Shown one piece after another: positions 1-12,401 of a DNA stretch of 64,000 bases. Position 1 is the first letter of the stretch. Every line of letters starts with the position of its first letter. This DNA is from Elgaria multicarinata webbii (taxonomy: Eukaryota; Chordata; Lepidosauria; Squamata; Anguidae). A program made the translations under genes and the position numbers. The notes beneath the pieces are model-generated. The model worked only from the letters and a program-made list of their open reading frames with translations, was not told where the DNA came from and searched no databases. Where the stretch lies: assembly GCF_023053635.1 (NCBI RefSeq), contig NC_086178.1, forward strand, positions 29,311,726 to 29,375,725. Reading direction: 5' to 3'.

Positions 1-1680
1 TCTGAAGTATCTTGGGATTTCCTACCATGTGCAGCCAAAGTTGCACTACAAATTACCCAATAGGGCCCCCTGTCCCATTCAATACTATGAACACCAAGAA
101 GAAGGGAAGTTTTCAGTTACAAAGCTCATGGCCACCCCTCTCCTCCCATGTAATTCAGCTCTTTACAATTGCTCCCTGAGGGAGAAACTCCCCACACACA
201 CACACACACCCAAAATCCACAGTTGGGCAATAATTTTATTCAGATTAACCAATATGCCATAAAAGATTGTGTAAGTTTTGGAGTTCTCCAGAACCCTTCA
301 TCAGTCTAGGTGATATAAGAGTCCAAGGATGGCGGGGGCGAAATGGAAAAGTTCAAAGATCAGGCCAAATCTTGTGGTTTTGAAATCAGCTGTATAGGTT
401 CAGATTCAAAATGGCAGCTGCATGCTAAATGAGTCACTGGTAGGTGTTGCAGGTATCAGATCACACCTAGCATCCTGGAGCAGTGGAGCAAAGAAGCATT
501 TCTGAAAAAATAAAGGCTGGCTGTGAACTGAGGTCTGTCTCCTGCCCTGGCTGAAACAGACAGGTTCCTGAGCGGGCAGAGAGCAATTGCTCTCTGATCC
601 TCTTGAGTCCCTGATGCCTGTTGTACAATGCCCTCTTGTCAATAACCCAGCCACATAAATACAATGCCCCTCCCTGCCACCGCTGTTTGTAAATCATAGT
701 CATACGCACTGTGATTATCAGCTCTCTGTAGACAATTCTGTGGACAGAAGAATAATTTGTGAGGTCTGCACTAACAAGGGTTTGGGAGATTCCTGGTTTA
801 TAGGTTGCAAAGGAATAATAAAGAGTATTAGATCCTCCGTCCTCCCGTCCAGAGGCATGTAAGAAAGAATTTACAAGGCCAGGACTGCATAGTCTCAATG
901 TCAGTAACTCCAATCCCAGCAGACTGAAAATGATGACAGACATCTAAGAAATAACTATCCGGGGAAATGGTCAGAAGCCAGAGATAATAGTTTAAGCACA
1001 AAGTGAAGAGCTGAAAACTGTATATTGCAGGCTTGAAAGTCAGATTCGATATCTACGCTCGAACACCACGTCAGATGATTTCTGCAGAAGCAGTCAAACA
1101 GATGGACCCAGATATTGGAACCACAAGAGAGGACATATTTATTTTGTTGACAAGCTTGTTACAGATTTGTGTGCATGTGCTTGAGAACTTCTGAAACCCC
1201 GCATGGAAGTCTGCTTCGTATTTCTCTTTGCTTTCAGAACTTTATTTGCTTTCTAGGTGGGGAAAGCACAGCGCAAATGGAACATATGCAACATGAGTCA
1301 AGGCTCTCATGCAAGATTATTGGCGGCAGAAAGAGAGGTAAGCTTTAAGACAGACTGGGCAACCTGTTTAAAAGGCAATTCAAAGTTTGATGCAAGGATT
1401 TGGTGGGAGGATATTCGGAATGACATCTGGTGGAGAGAAAAAGAACTTGAAAATGATAATACTTGACTAAACTATGTGTAGAAAATAAGGTGTTAGCCAT
1501 GAGACCAGAAATCTGACACCATAAAAGTCCCAATGGTGCTTGACATAGCTCTGGGATGGAACTGAAGTAATGTCTTACTGGTATTAGTTATTTTGGGAAT
1601 TCAGCATATCATTTAATATTGTCCAGCTCTTCATTTTATTAGTGCAGTTCAAGAAAACTTAATCATAGTTTAACAGTCCT
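1..1680. other. No gene recognised
   Basis: Contains a short CA tract at about 193-208 and nothing else I can name. The 158-codon minus-strand frame at 467-943 has no recognisable domain and is probably chance or old repeat. Confidence 0.4.
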
Positions 1681-1689
1681 TAATGATAG

Positions 1690-2005
1690 GGAAAGGGGCA
1701 TAGCTCAGTGCTACAGCACATTCTTTCCATGCATAAGGTGCCAGTTTTGACATATCCAGGCTGGGAAAAACTCATCTGAACCTAGGAGAACAGCTGCTAG
1801 TCAGTGTAGACCAGGAATAAACAACCTGGTGCCCTCCACAAGTTTTGGCCTACAACCCCCATAATCCCTAATCATTGCCCATGTGGTCTGGGTATTATGG
1901 AAGTTGTAGGCCAAAACATCTAAAGGGCACCAGGTTGTTTATCCCTGGTGTTAGATGGACTAATGGTTTGACTCATAAAAGGCAGCTTCCTATGTTCTGC
2001 ACCAC
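1690..2005 (+). mobile_element. tRNA-derived SINE (split by a MITE)
   Basis: AAAGGGGCATAGCTCAGTGC is the box A region, with GTGCCAGTTTTGACATATCC as a worn box B. The body ends with GACTCATAAAAGGCAGCTTC and CTATGTTC, as in other squamate SINE copies. The tRNA-like head lacks pairing for a functional tRNA. Confidence 0.65.
1811..1947. mobile_element. 137-bp hAT MITE inserted in a SINE
   Basis: Inverted ends CCAGGAATAAACAACCTGGT and ACCAGGTTGTTTATCCCTGG. It interrupts the plus-strand tRNA-derived SINE, which resumes at about 1,948. Confidence 0.75.
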
Positions 2006-2398
2006 AACAGTTTCCATTAAGGTGCTTTTAACATGATTGTTCAAGCACAGTGGTCAATGAAACATCCTGGCTCCTTGTTGGAACCACCAGTTGCAACCAA
2101 TCAGCAGGAAATGACAAATGCTAGAGAAACGTTTTGGCATGCCAAAGGATGGGTCCAGGGTGTAGGGATGCTGTGCATGGCCAGCAGGAACATTCAGGAT
2201 TTTCAAATGCTTTCCCAAGCGGGTAAGTTGCACCAAATGGTAAGGTAATTCAGCCTTCAATTATTGGCTTAGTTTATGCATAAATGCATGATCTAAGTCT
2301 TTGTTAAAGCAGGTAGGTATATTGGGATGCTATGCTCAATTTTGCGGCTCTCAGCAAATTGTGGATGTAATGATAGATAGAATATTGATAGTCTAGCT

Positions 2399-3111
2399 CA
2401 GGGGTCCCCACCTTTTTGGATCTGTGGGCTCATTTAGGAATTTAAGAAACTCCTATGGGGATCACCACAAAATGCCTTAATCAGTGAATTGGCATTATGG
2501 CACCTATTGTCATGTCTATGGATCTTAAGCTACATATTATTCAGCAAAAATAGCATTTGTTTTGTGTTTATTGGACACCACAACGTCTCTTTAATAAGGG
2601 ACTGTCTAATTTAGCTAGTTGCCGGTGGTGCAATTCAAGCTAATGCTTCTTTTAAACATATGTTTTGGCAATGTCCAATAGTTGCTTTTTGGGAGCAGGT
2701 AAATTTTGTGCTGGATGAATTTTGTACTGGAAGAATCTTTAATATTCGCTCTTTTAACTTGCGTCGTGGAAATTAACAAATGGTCAGCATAAATGGATTC
2801 TCCATGCCTTTTTGAGAACTAAAAGACTGCTATTACAACATTGGAAGGATAAACACTCATCTCCTATGGTGAAGACTTAACAACACTTTGAATATTTGAA
2901 TGGGTGGCATATTGATACCACCTTCAAATGGATAATTATTTGGATATTTGTTCTGCTTTTGTTGAACTCTGTGTATAATTGCTAGAAAATATGTATACAT
3001 TTCGTATGTATTCATTGCTAGGGAAATATACAAATCCATGTACATATACTAAAAATAGGAAAAAAGGGGGGAAAACATTGCCTGTGGGTGCCATGTTGAG
3101 GACCACTTTGC
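2399..3111. mobile_element. hAT-like element interrupted by an L1 fragment
   Basis: CAGGGGTCCCCACCTTTTTG starts a known reptile MITE type, and its other end (CATGTTGAGGACCACTTTG, inverted and worn) lies at about 3,092-3,111. The part between about 2,575 and 3,075 does not belong to it (see the L1 entry). Confidence 0.5.
2575..3075 (+). mobile_element. 5'-truncated, decayed L1 LINE
   Basis: TTTAAACATATGTTTTGGCA encodes FKHMFWQC, the end of the L1 ORF2 cysteine region, followed by the usual C-terminal remains and an A-rich, G-containing tail. Frames are broken several times, so it is older than the 36.7-kb L1. Confidence 0.55.
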
Positions 3112-3125
3112 AAATAACGTGTTAA

Positions 3126-3578
3126 AAACATAAGAACCTAAGAGCCACCTTGCTGGATCAGACCAAGGGTCCATCTAGTCCAGCACTCTGTTCACACAGT
3201 GGCCATCCAGCTGTCGACCAAGAACCCACAAGCAAGACACAGGTGCAACGGCATCCTCCCCAGCAACTGCTGTATATAAGTTTATTGCCTCTGATACTGG
3301 AGGTAGCACTGATACTGGAAGTAACACCTCCAGGTAGATACTGGAGGTAGGCATCAGGACTAGTAGCCATTGATAGCCTTCTCTTCCAGGAATTTATCCA
3401 AGCCCCTTTTAAAGCCATCCAAATTGCTGGCCATCACTACATCTTGTAGTAGCAAATTCCATAGTTTAACTATGCGCTGTGTGAAAAAGCACTTCCTTTT
3501 ATCTGACCTGAATCTCCCACCAATCAGCTTTATGGGATGACCACAGGTTCTAGTATTATGGGAGAGGGTGGAAATGTT
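3126..3578 (-). mobile_element. CR1 LINE 3' fragment
   Basis: ACATAAGAACCTAAGAGCCA is the complement of the CR1 end. CTGGATCAGACCAAGGGTCC, AAGCCCCTTTTAAAGCCATC and ATAGTTTAACTATGCGCTGT follow into the end of ORF2. A short GATACTGGAGGTAG motif is repeated three times inside. Confidence 0.75.
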
Positions 3579-3679
3579 GGGAACCCTGGTCTAGCTAGCC
3601 AATTCTGTGGCTCTGAAAATGTTGGGAGATATATAATTCAGTTCTACTGTTGGAGCTTATTAGGCCTGACCATGTAAAG

Positions 3680-3885
3680 CTTCTTAGATGAGAGGATACA
3701 GATAGAATCACTTGTAGATTATCTAGTCCATATCTCTGTCCGAAGAAGTTAAACCAGAGTTCAAGCATCCCCAACATATGGCTGTTCAGCTTCTGCTTGA
3801 AGACCTCCAGAGAGGGAGAGTCCTTGCTGGTAATTGGTTCCACTGTCAAACTGCTTTTACTGTTAAGACTGAAATATAAGCATAA
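3680..3885 (-). mobile_element. Second CR1 LINE fragment
   Basis: ATTATCTAGTCCATATCTC, GGCTGTTCAGCTTCTGCTTG and TAATTGGTTCCACTGTCAAA match the ORF2 C-terminus of a different CR1 subfamily on the minus strand. Confidence 0.6.
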
Positions 3886-4139
3886 TAAATACACTTATAC
3901 CCATTGATTAATCCATATTATATTAAATACATAGTATATGTTACATCACCTGGCACTGGAAATACTGCAGGAATAAATATACACTGACATACACATGGAA
4001 GATGGGACACATTCTCCTGGTGGTCCCTTGAGATTCTCTTATAGAAAAAAATATGTTAATTGTGGCTGTCTCATGGGTATGAAGTAGGAAACTTCTTAAA
4101 GAAACAGAAATCATATACAGTTATGTATAGTGTAGAGAA

Positions 4140-4345
4140 AGTAAATATTAGATCTTGCGGTCATCCTGTGAAATTGAATGATGGGAGTTTCAGGACAGAT
4201 CAAAGGAAGGACTTCTTCACACAGTACATAGTTAAACTATGGGATTTGGGGGCATCACCAACTTGGCCATCACTACATCTTGAAAGGGGATAAGACAAAT
4301 TCTTGGAGGATAAGGATTCAGCAAATGTTCACCTATTTGAATAAG
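4140..4345 (+). mobile_element. CR1 LINE fragment
   Basis: GGACTTCTTCACACAGTACA, TAGTTAAACTATGGGATTTG and GGATAAGACAAATTCTTGG are the ORF2 end and start of the 3'UTR, plus strand. Confidence 0.65.
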
Positions 4346-4784
4346 CTGGTCAAAAATATTCCCCTCCTCTTCATGGTCACTTTTCCACAAGCCTATTAAG
4401 TGCCATTCATTTCTCTTTTCTTCTCCAGGCTAGGACTTATTTTGCCTTTCTAGAATTATCCCAGGCAGTCAGTAGTGAATGTAATGATATCGTGGTGTTA
4501 CGTAGCTAATCAGATTTAGCTGTGTGATGATGTCACTGAGGACAAATGAAGTCAATTGAGAAAGAAGGTATTGCTTCCCGAGTGACCACATGGATGATCC
4601 CAGCAACTTGAAAGACCAGCTCCCATCATTCTACATGCAGTCCCTGAAAGGATCACCGAAAGCTTGGATGCTTTTTCATTCCGCTGAACATATTTGTGAA
4701 AAATGCCTCCCTTTTGACTCAGCCCTGTTTAATTTTCCCAATGAAACCAGTGGTTCATTTTAGCTGTTCATACTTTAGATCATT

Positions 4785-4910
4785 TTCCCCCAATCTGATG
4801 CCTTCCAAATGTTTTGAACTTCCAACACCCAACAGCTCCAGCCAGCATTGCCAGTGGTCAGGAATGCTGGGAGCTGAAGTCCAAAACATCTGGAGTCACC
4901 AGGTTGGGGG
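4785..4910. mobile_element. hAT MITE copy
   Basis: TCCCCCAATCTGATGCCTTC at the left pairs with GAGTCACCAGGTTGGGGGA at the right around a CCAGCATTGCC centre. Confidence 0.6.
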
Positions 4911-5012
4911 ACATCCTAGATGTCTCATAACATCTAGCTAGATGAAGATTGGAGCATCATTACGTTACTCTCATTGTTGCTGTGATTTGCAGAGCCTCAT
5001 TCAATTCCCTAG

Positions 5013-5105
5013 ACCAATTTCTGCCAACTTGGCATCCTCCACATCAGTTGGACTGCACCTCCCATAATTCCTATGCTGGAGGACCCCAGGTTGGTGAAGG
5101 CTGCC
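5013..5105. mobile_element. Short, eroded hAT MITE copy
   Basis: CCAATTTCTGCCAACTTGGC and CCCCAGGTTGGTGAAGG are the two ends; the core ACTGCACCTCCCATAATTCC is the family phrase. The right half is shortened. Confidence 0.5.
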
Positions 5106-5109
5106 CTAG

Positions 5110-6145
5110 AGACTAGATGATCTTGGAACATGGGCTAAACAGAAGAAAATGGGTTTGATACCTTGATTGGAGACTGCTGTAAGGTTTCTTACAAATTTAG
5201 TTAACATCAAACAATTGTAAAGAACCGTTAAAAAAGATGTAATGAGTCTACTAAATAGGTACTAAGGAGAGGGTCTGAATAGCAGCTTATGTGAAACTTC
5301 AGAGGTAAATAAATGTTCCTGCGATTATTGTAAGCTCCTTATTAACAAAGTCCCAGGAGTGAAAAAGAATAGGAAAAGCACTTGTCCTATTACAGTGAGC
5401 AAAATTCTCCTTGGACATACTGCTTATACTGATTTAGTCCAATTAAGTTCAGTAGAATTACACCAGTGCAAAGTGTCTGGGAATTTCCCTAGAGGTGCAC
5501 ATCCTTACTGAGCTAACTTGAAAAGGTTCAAGTTATGTACCACTATTTTAAAGACGTTATCGAAATGGACATTTCCATTCTGGAAAAGTTCATCTGCCAA
5601 AATTTCAACAAGCCTGCCGTAGCAGCGTATGGAGGTCTTTTCAATATGTCAGATGTAAGATCTGCTGATAGCCCAGAAAACCGATGTTTTTCTACTTTAA
5701 ATGATGATTTCGCCTTTTGTAAATCGAATAGAATGTAAGGAACCTTAAAATATTGATTTCCTGACAGCTGTTGAAAAGAGCAAGCAAGAGATAGAAAATT
5801 TGTTGTTTATTTCCCCGACTATTGAATGCATATATTTTTTAAAAAAGACAACTTTAAAAAAATTATAGAAAAATCCAAAAAGAATCTTAAAATGGCAGAT
5901 TGTATATTTGTTGTTTGCTTGCCTGTTAATGTAAGGCAAGCTACACAAGTCCTCAGAAAACTCCTGTTTCCAACCTGAGGCATTTGCAAGGAAGGCTTAC
6001 TGAGCGGCGCAGGAGGGGGAAGAATTCAGCACCCCTTTCTCACCTCCCGATTTCCTACAAATCTCTCCTTCCTGCTTCTGCATGAACAATATTTATGGGA
6101 CCTTGCATTGCTCAAATCCCTAAAATGCACAAACAATTCAACCAT
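5110..6145. other. No gene recognised
   Basis: AT-rich single-copy sequence; no credible exon, SINE or LINE seen. Confidence 0.4.
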
Positions 6146-6371
6146 TTTAAGTCCACAATCCTGTATACACTTACGTGAGAGCGTGTCCCGTTTGGTTCAT
6201 CTGTGTTCTCTTTCCTCTGAGTAAACATGCTTAAGATTGCACTCTTAAAGATGCTTCTTGCACTGGGAACTGATGATGGTTGTACTCCTCTTGGCTGGAA
6301 AATAATTTGGAGAGTTTTTCTCCCAAACTTTACTGCTCAGAAGTAGCCACCGTAGTGTTTCTTGAGTACCT

Positions 6372-6568
6372 CTTCCAATATTTAATTTTATTTACTACAT
6401 TTATATTCTGCCTTTCCTTCAAGGAGCTCATGGCAGAGTACATGGTTTCTTCCTGCTCCATTGTATCCTCACAACAGCCCTGTTCAGATAGGTTAGGCTG
6501 AGAGAGAAAAGAGAGGTACCGTGAGCTTCGTGGCTAAGTGGAGATTTGAATCTTGTTTTCCTCAGTCT
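6372..6568 (-). mobile_element. MIR-like SINE, directly abutting a MITE
   Basis: Shares ATTGTATCCTCACAACAGCC and GTGAGCTTCGTGGCTAAGTG with the 16.65-kb copy. It ends where the 6,569 MITE begins, so the MITE probably inserted into it. Confidence 0.55.
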
Positions 6569-6986
6569 TAGGGCATGTCTACAAGTATGGGTGTACAGGG
6601 CCAGAGAGGGGGCGATCCTAGACTTACTTACTTCCAGGATCGTGGCCCTCTGTCAATACACGGTGGTGTGCAGCATCCCAGGGGGATGGATGTCGCACCC
6701 ACATTTTTTTTATCGAAAAAGAGCGCAGGAGCTCTCCTGCACAATGGTACATTTTTAAAAAATAAAGAAATAGTCCCACTCACCCCACCCCGATTGCTCG
6801 CAAGGAGCCGGGATGAAAACAGGCTGCCCGGCCACACGTCCTGTGGTCTTGGGATCATCCCGGGACCGCAGGAAAAGTCAGGATAGAAGGATAGGGTGAT
6901 ATCCTTGGGCAAGGGAGGGATCATGTGGATGCACAGGGAAGATCCCAGGACGATCCCCAGGATATCGCCCATCTAGCCATGCCCTA
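6569..6986. mobile_element. 418-bp MITE with GC-rich interior
   Basis: Exact inverted ends TAGGGCATG and CATGCCCTA, with AGTCT on both flanks. The interior (CCGGGATGAT, CGGGACCGCAGG, TGGATGCACAGGGA) resembles the elements at 43.1, 46.5 and 57.2 kb, so they form one family. Confidence 0.65.
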
Positions 6987-7562
6987 AGTCTGACATGCAA
7001 GCTGGTAACAATTCAAAGTGCTGGCTATGGCCTTTACAGTGCAATACTATAAAATTTAGTCAGAAGTAAGGCCATTGCGTTCAATAAGGTTTACTCTCAG
7101 AAAGTATTGCAGCCTTAAGGATTGCAGCCTTAAACAGTTTCAGACCAAGTTATGGAAATGGCTGCCTTCTTCTATACTAAAGGTGGGGAACTTCAGGGGG
7201 TCTTGGGGACACTTTCCACCGCTCCCCCACAAGCCACACTCCTACTTGTGCTGTCAAAATACAGTGGTGCAACAGCAGCAGCAAAGGGGGGGGACTACAG
7301 AGGCTTTGAAATGACAAATTTAACTTGTTCCAGACTCCCCCCCCCACTGCTGCCACCAAATTTTGGCAGCACAGAAGTAGGGGCTGCACCAGAAGATGGG
7401 GGGGGGGGCACATATCCTGTGTTGACCATCCCTCTCCTATATAAACCTGTCCAGGTTTTAAGTTCTTCAGGAGAAGCCATTTTGAATAGCCCTATTCAGG
7501 GGTTCTAAATTGCACAGGAAATTTACATGGATACAAAAGGTTCCCCACTGCAGACATTGGAT

Positions 7563-8838
7563 TCCATCACACCAGTGATTTATCGTACACTCCCCATGCC
7601 TGGTATGCAGTTTTGCTGCCCAACACTCATATGATGTCATTCACGTCCTGCACTCATTTTGCCTCTTCCCCTCCATGTTTCATTTTTTTTTTTTTTTTGG
7701 AGCAGGGAAAGTCTGGATTATGTTCCCTCTCTGCGAAACAAATGCTCTCTCCCCTCCCATGTATTTCTGTGGTTGCGTTCTATCGACCATCCCATTCTTT
7801 GTTGGAGGCATGTGTGTCTAAGGGAGGTCTCACTAACAAAAGAGGAGGGTGGTGCAGTTCTCCACTCAACCATGAAGGGGGAGGGAGAGAGGTCCCATTT
7901 AACTCTATGTTCTTACTCCTGAGAAGGCATGACCAGGGGTACATTTTCATCTTAAAAGAAATGTGGAAAATGCACCCTCCTTGCCCTCCGCTCCCTCATT
8001 TTTAAAGGTAAAGAGATCAAAATCGGCACAGTGATAGCTCTTAAGTAGAGCTTTCAGCATGAGTGAGATCGGTCCATCTCTTGATTTTTTAGGATTTTTA
8101 AAAATTTATCCCCCTTAAACACTTTTCCTGGAAGTTCACAAGTGCAATGGATCACTTTTCTTTTCCTTTGATCATGCGAAGCTGTGCATCTCCAAGTTTA
8201 TGAAAATAGAGATCCGCTGGTTCCCTTCCTCAAGAGTAAATCTCATTGCTTTCAACTGCGTTTACATCCAAGTCTAAAATCCCATGCATGCTTATCTTTG
8301 AGTAAACCCCATTGAACAGAGACAGACTTACTAAAATGGGGTTTACTCAAACATAATTTTATCTTTAAAATTTACACAATGTAAGCATTTTTGTTAATTC
8401 CATTTAAAAAATCCTTAAAATCAAAGGTTGAACCTATCCTATTCAAACTTGGGGTGGCTAAAGCCCTCTGTAAGAGCTATCATTGTGCCAATTTTGATCT
8501 CTTTATCTTTAAAACTTACATAGATGTAAGCATTTTGGTTACCTTGGAGCAAAATAGGGGACCTGACCACCTTTACAAAAGAAATTAATTAAAATGATTG
8601 TTCGTCCGCCCACCCTTTAAAAGGAACAAAACAAACCTTCACTCTTCCTCCCCTGTAAACCTTTCCCAAGGGGTGGGGAGGGAGATTTCACCGGCATAGT
8701 AGTGCTCCAAGTGAAAAGATATATGACCTGAAAGACCACAACAACGCACAGAAGTGAAAGTGCCCAGCATTCCACTTGCTAAGGAAACGGAGGGGGAAAC
8801 CCGGATGAAAACTGGATAAAGAAAGTAGGTGTGATGGA
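7563..8838. mobile_element. Probable non-autonomous DNA transposon or fold-back, about 1.28 kb
   Basis: Ends TCCATCACACC and GGTGTGATGGA are inverted. Inside, about 45 bases at 8,005-8,050 pair with 8,465-8,515 (TAAAGAGATCAAAATCGGCA against TGCCAATTTTGATCTCTTTA). A small TTAC/GTAA-type MITE lies in the middle (8,250-8,360). There is no transposase and no clear target duplication. Confidence 0.45.
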
Positions 8839-8859
8839 GCCATCATAGTGCACTAAAGC

Positions 8860-9065
8860 AGAATGCCTGAATAGGGCTAGGCAATTTGTTTGTCTGCTGC
8901 TGTTTTTATTTATTGGCAACTGCTTTGAACTTCTTCTGCTGTTTTCATCTGCACTCGTTATTGGTTGTTTTGTTTTTATTATATGTATTTATATTGTACT
9001 GATATTTTGACTGTTATCTGCTTTGGGATGTAGTTCAGAAAGGTGAGGTATAGATTTGATAAACT
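8860..9065 (+). mobile_element. LINE 3' tail fragment
   Basis: GCAACTGCTTTGAACTTCTT, TATTGTACTGATATTTTGAC, CTGCTTTGGGATGTAGTTCA and GAGGTATAGATTTGATAA are a worn LINE 3' end. Confidence 0.4.
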
Positions 9066-10189
9066 TGCATGAGAGCGATTTTCATGACATCTGATTTGGT
9101 CCTGATCCAGAGATTTTCATAACCCAACCCAACTAGAGCTATTTGCTACTCAAAAGGTCTGAGTTGACAGCATGTGATATTTTGATAGCATGTGAAATGC
9201 AACTATGTTAGTTTGGCAGAGCAAAGTCCCAGGGCACAAGTATCCTCAACATATCTGGTGACCAAGTATGCTAAAATCAATAATTTTTTAAAACATGATC
9301 CCAATGCACTCTTGGATCATATGTGGCTCTTAAGTTGCTGGAACCATGAGTGAAGTTATCTCTGGAGCAAGAATTTGTACTCAACATTATTATTCGTGAA
9401 CAATCCACATTAGCGCTAATGCTCAACACAGTTAGCTACGGTTACCTTTTCTAGTTATACAGAGACCTATTAATATACTAAATGTCAAAAGAATTGGCTG
9501 GAAATACTCATGAACCAGAATTCTGAGGCATTGCACAACAGTCATTTTTGCAGTAATGAGGTCTCTTGCTTTAGAGTCAGTTTCAGATAATGGAATCTGA
9601 TCTGTTCTAGGGATTTTGCCTGAAACCAGAGACTTAAAAATATCCCAGCGCTGGGCGGCAAGATTTCATGACAGTTATTATGCTTACAGAAATCTACAAA
9701 AGAAAAATGAAATCCACAGGGAATGCAAGTTTACTTTGACATTTGTCAACATTTGGTGGACCAGGAAAATTAACACAAGACCTAACAATGTGATATGCCA
9801 GATCATTATGGTACATCAGATGCAATAGTTACCAATTATCACAGCATCCCTGCTTCGCAGTGATATTACTAAGGATCTGTCACAGACGGCAGTGAAAATC
9901 CTGCATTACAGGGTTGTCTTGGTCTTGCTCAAGCAGGTGTGACTATGCAAATTCAGGGGTGGAGCTATGTTGATACAGTTTGGTACAGTTCTCAGGAGCT
10001 CAAACGGGCTGCAAGTTGAAAGGGATGACACAAAACTACCTAGCCCAAACTCCAGGAGTTCTGACAATGTCTCTGAGTACGTACCAAAAGGTGCACACAC
10101 ACCTCTTGGAGGCTGACACAGCTTGGTGCATGAAAACAACATTGGAAGGAATACTGGGTAGAAAGACTGAGGGCTTGAAGGTGTAAGTA
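9066..10189. other. No gene recognised
   Basis: AT-rich; only short chance frames. Confidence 0.4.
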
Positions 10190-10395
10190 GAGCTGTGCAC
10201 AAATGGCCTCTCAAAATTCTCCACCCTATTTGTGGGCAGAGAAATTCACCAAATTTCTCCAGCAGACAGAGAAATCCTCCAACAGTTTCTCACAGGTTGG
10301 GCTCACCATTTGCAACAGTTGTAACACAGTGCCTATTTTCTTTAGGTTTTTCTGTTGCCACTGCATCCCAACTGCACATGATATTATAAATTGAG
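10190..10395. mobile_element. Possible hAT-like MITE fragment
   Basis: GTAGAGCTGTGCACAAATGG has the GTGCAC-type end seen in hAT MITEs; repeated GAGAAAT and TTCACC phrases follow. The right end is not clear. Confidence 0.35.
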
Positions 10396-10949
10396 GCAAC
10401 CCACACAATAAAATACTGAATTAAGACAATAGGAAGTTACTATGACAATATACTCTAAATTGAAAAATAGGATTTATATAGGACAGACACAAAAGATGGC
10501 TCTTAGTTGTATTGCCCAAGGAAAACGGTCACATTACTGTCCATTGGATTCTGGGCTTCTCCACATGACCGTTTCTGCTCACTCATTCAGTCACAGGCCC
10601 CTTACACTGGCTAGTTGTATCCTGGAACTTTCAGGTTTTTTTAAAAATAAGGAGGGACAGCACCTCTCCTGAACAGCAGCATTGTTGTGAGTCAAACCAT
10701 TTGACTCTTGCATTTACCTCTGTGATTCACACCCATTTCCCTCCTGCCAGCTGGCCACCCTGTCATGACTAACACAGCCTTCCAGTAGGGTAGCCCAGTC
10801 TCACTGTAAAAAAAAAAGTACCCAGGTGCAAGGGAAATCTCGTGCTCCCAGAGGTAACTCAAGTGGGAGGAAAGTGGCAAATTCCGAGGGGTAAGAGGGT
10901 GAAATGCCTCCCTTCGACAAAGGGAGGCAGATCTGACCCCCTACCCCAC

Positions 10950-11090
10950 CAAGAGCACCCTTTTAAGCTCACAGGGGCTTACTCCCAGGTAAGTGTGCCA
11001 AGGGTTACAGACTTGCAGTGTGATCTTATGTCTACTCAGAAGTCAGTCCCGTTGTGTTCAATGAGGCTTACTCCCATGTAAGTCCTGGCT
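10950..11090. mobile_element. Tandem or overlapping short palindromic MITE copies
   Basis: GGCTTACTCCCAGGTAAGTG and GGCTTACTCCCATGTAAGTC occur about 80 bp apart, with AGAAGTCAGTCCCGTTGTG between. Parts of two copies seem to abut. Confidence 0.45.
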
Positions 11091-12189
11091 TTCCTGGGGG
11101 CTGCAAGGAGACAACACAGAAAAAAGGTTCTCACTAGTGCTTTATTCATATTTCATGTAATGACCAGACTTCCATTACATTATCATTGTGAACAGGGGAT
11201 ATGCGTTTAAAAATATTCTGTATGGTTGGCTTAAAAATTGGACAAGAGGAAGAATATTCCAAACGTTTGAAATTGCACAGATGTTCTGAGATGAGGAGAT
11301 GCCATAATACATTCTCTTCCTTTTCTGGTTCCTTAGCAAAAAAGAACAGAAAAACCCAACAGCCTAGAACACGATGAAAGTCTAGCATGGACTAAAGCCA
11401 TGATATCACTGGCATATCAATAGTTTATCATCACACTGTTATAAAGAAGAAATGTGAAGCTCTAGATTTATTTAGGGATAAAAGTAGTAGTTTAAAAAAA
11501 GAGGTAAATAAAAGATTTGTAACTTAACATCCAATACTGCAGTAATTGACATACATCTTCCTGCACTGGGTAAATTCTATAGGATTTAGCACTTCTTAAA
11601 ATCTAGTCATTGAAGATCACCCTGGAGCTCTTAGCGCTTGCTATTTTCCCTTGTAATAGTATCTGTCCAAGCACGTTGAGTTCCTAATGAGGATCACACT
11701 TTGCTTATGAAAAGTCTTGAAAACTTCAAAATGAAACCATCGGATCTAGACTTAGTCATAGCTAGAGTGGACCTAATGAAATCAATGGGAGATAAGTTAG
11801 TCATTCCACTGATTTCAATCAGTCTACTCTAAGTATGGATCCAATCCATTACAGTATATAGGTATGTAACACTGACAAAATATGGATATTAGGAATCATC
11901 ATTTATGAGCAACGGTTCCACTTCCAAGGCGACCAAGCTAGGTCTTCTCTTATTCTGATTACGATACATAATAAATTGTGCAGTTATCTGGATGCAAAGA
12001 TAAGGGAATATTCGTAACTTAAGACAGAAAGTCAGCTGATGCAGTGTTTTTTCAAGCTAGGAGCAACAAAAGTGAATATTCAAATTAATTACCCACACCT
12101 CTTTTTTGACACTGCTTATTTCAAAATGTTTAGAACATGTTTCATTGTGGGGATGCAAATAAAGACACATTTTATACTGTATTTTGTAA
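11091..12189. other. No gene recognised
   Basis: AT-rich; an 80-codon minus frame at 11,146-11,388 lacks splice context or a domain. Confidence 0.4.
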
Positions 12190-12297
12190 TTGTGCTTTTA
12201 ACATGTTGGTTGTTTTATTATGGTTTTAATTTTTGTGAACCGCCCAGAGAGCTTCAGCTATTGGGTGGTATAAAAATGAAATAAATAAATAAATACA
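12190..12297 (+). mobile_element. LINE 3' end with AAAT tail
   Basis: GTGAACCGCCCAGAGAGCTT, CTATTGGGTGGTATAAAAAT and an AAATA repeat: the common squamate CR1/L2-type 3' tip. Confidence 0.65.
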
Positions 12298-12401
12298 TTC
12301 TCTCTGGGTATGCGTATATATATTCTGCACATACCTTTAGTTTTTTTTCTATTTATACAGATATCAAGATAAAATTTACACACAAAAATATTGATCTAGA
12401 A

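Noticed and set aside
467-943. 158-codon minus-strand frame
   Set aside because: No recognisable domain, no splice context, not linked to another exon.
1690-1770. tRNA gene suggested by TAGCTCAGTG
   Set aside because: Only box A is good; the rest does not fold as a cloverleaf and continues into a SINE body.
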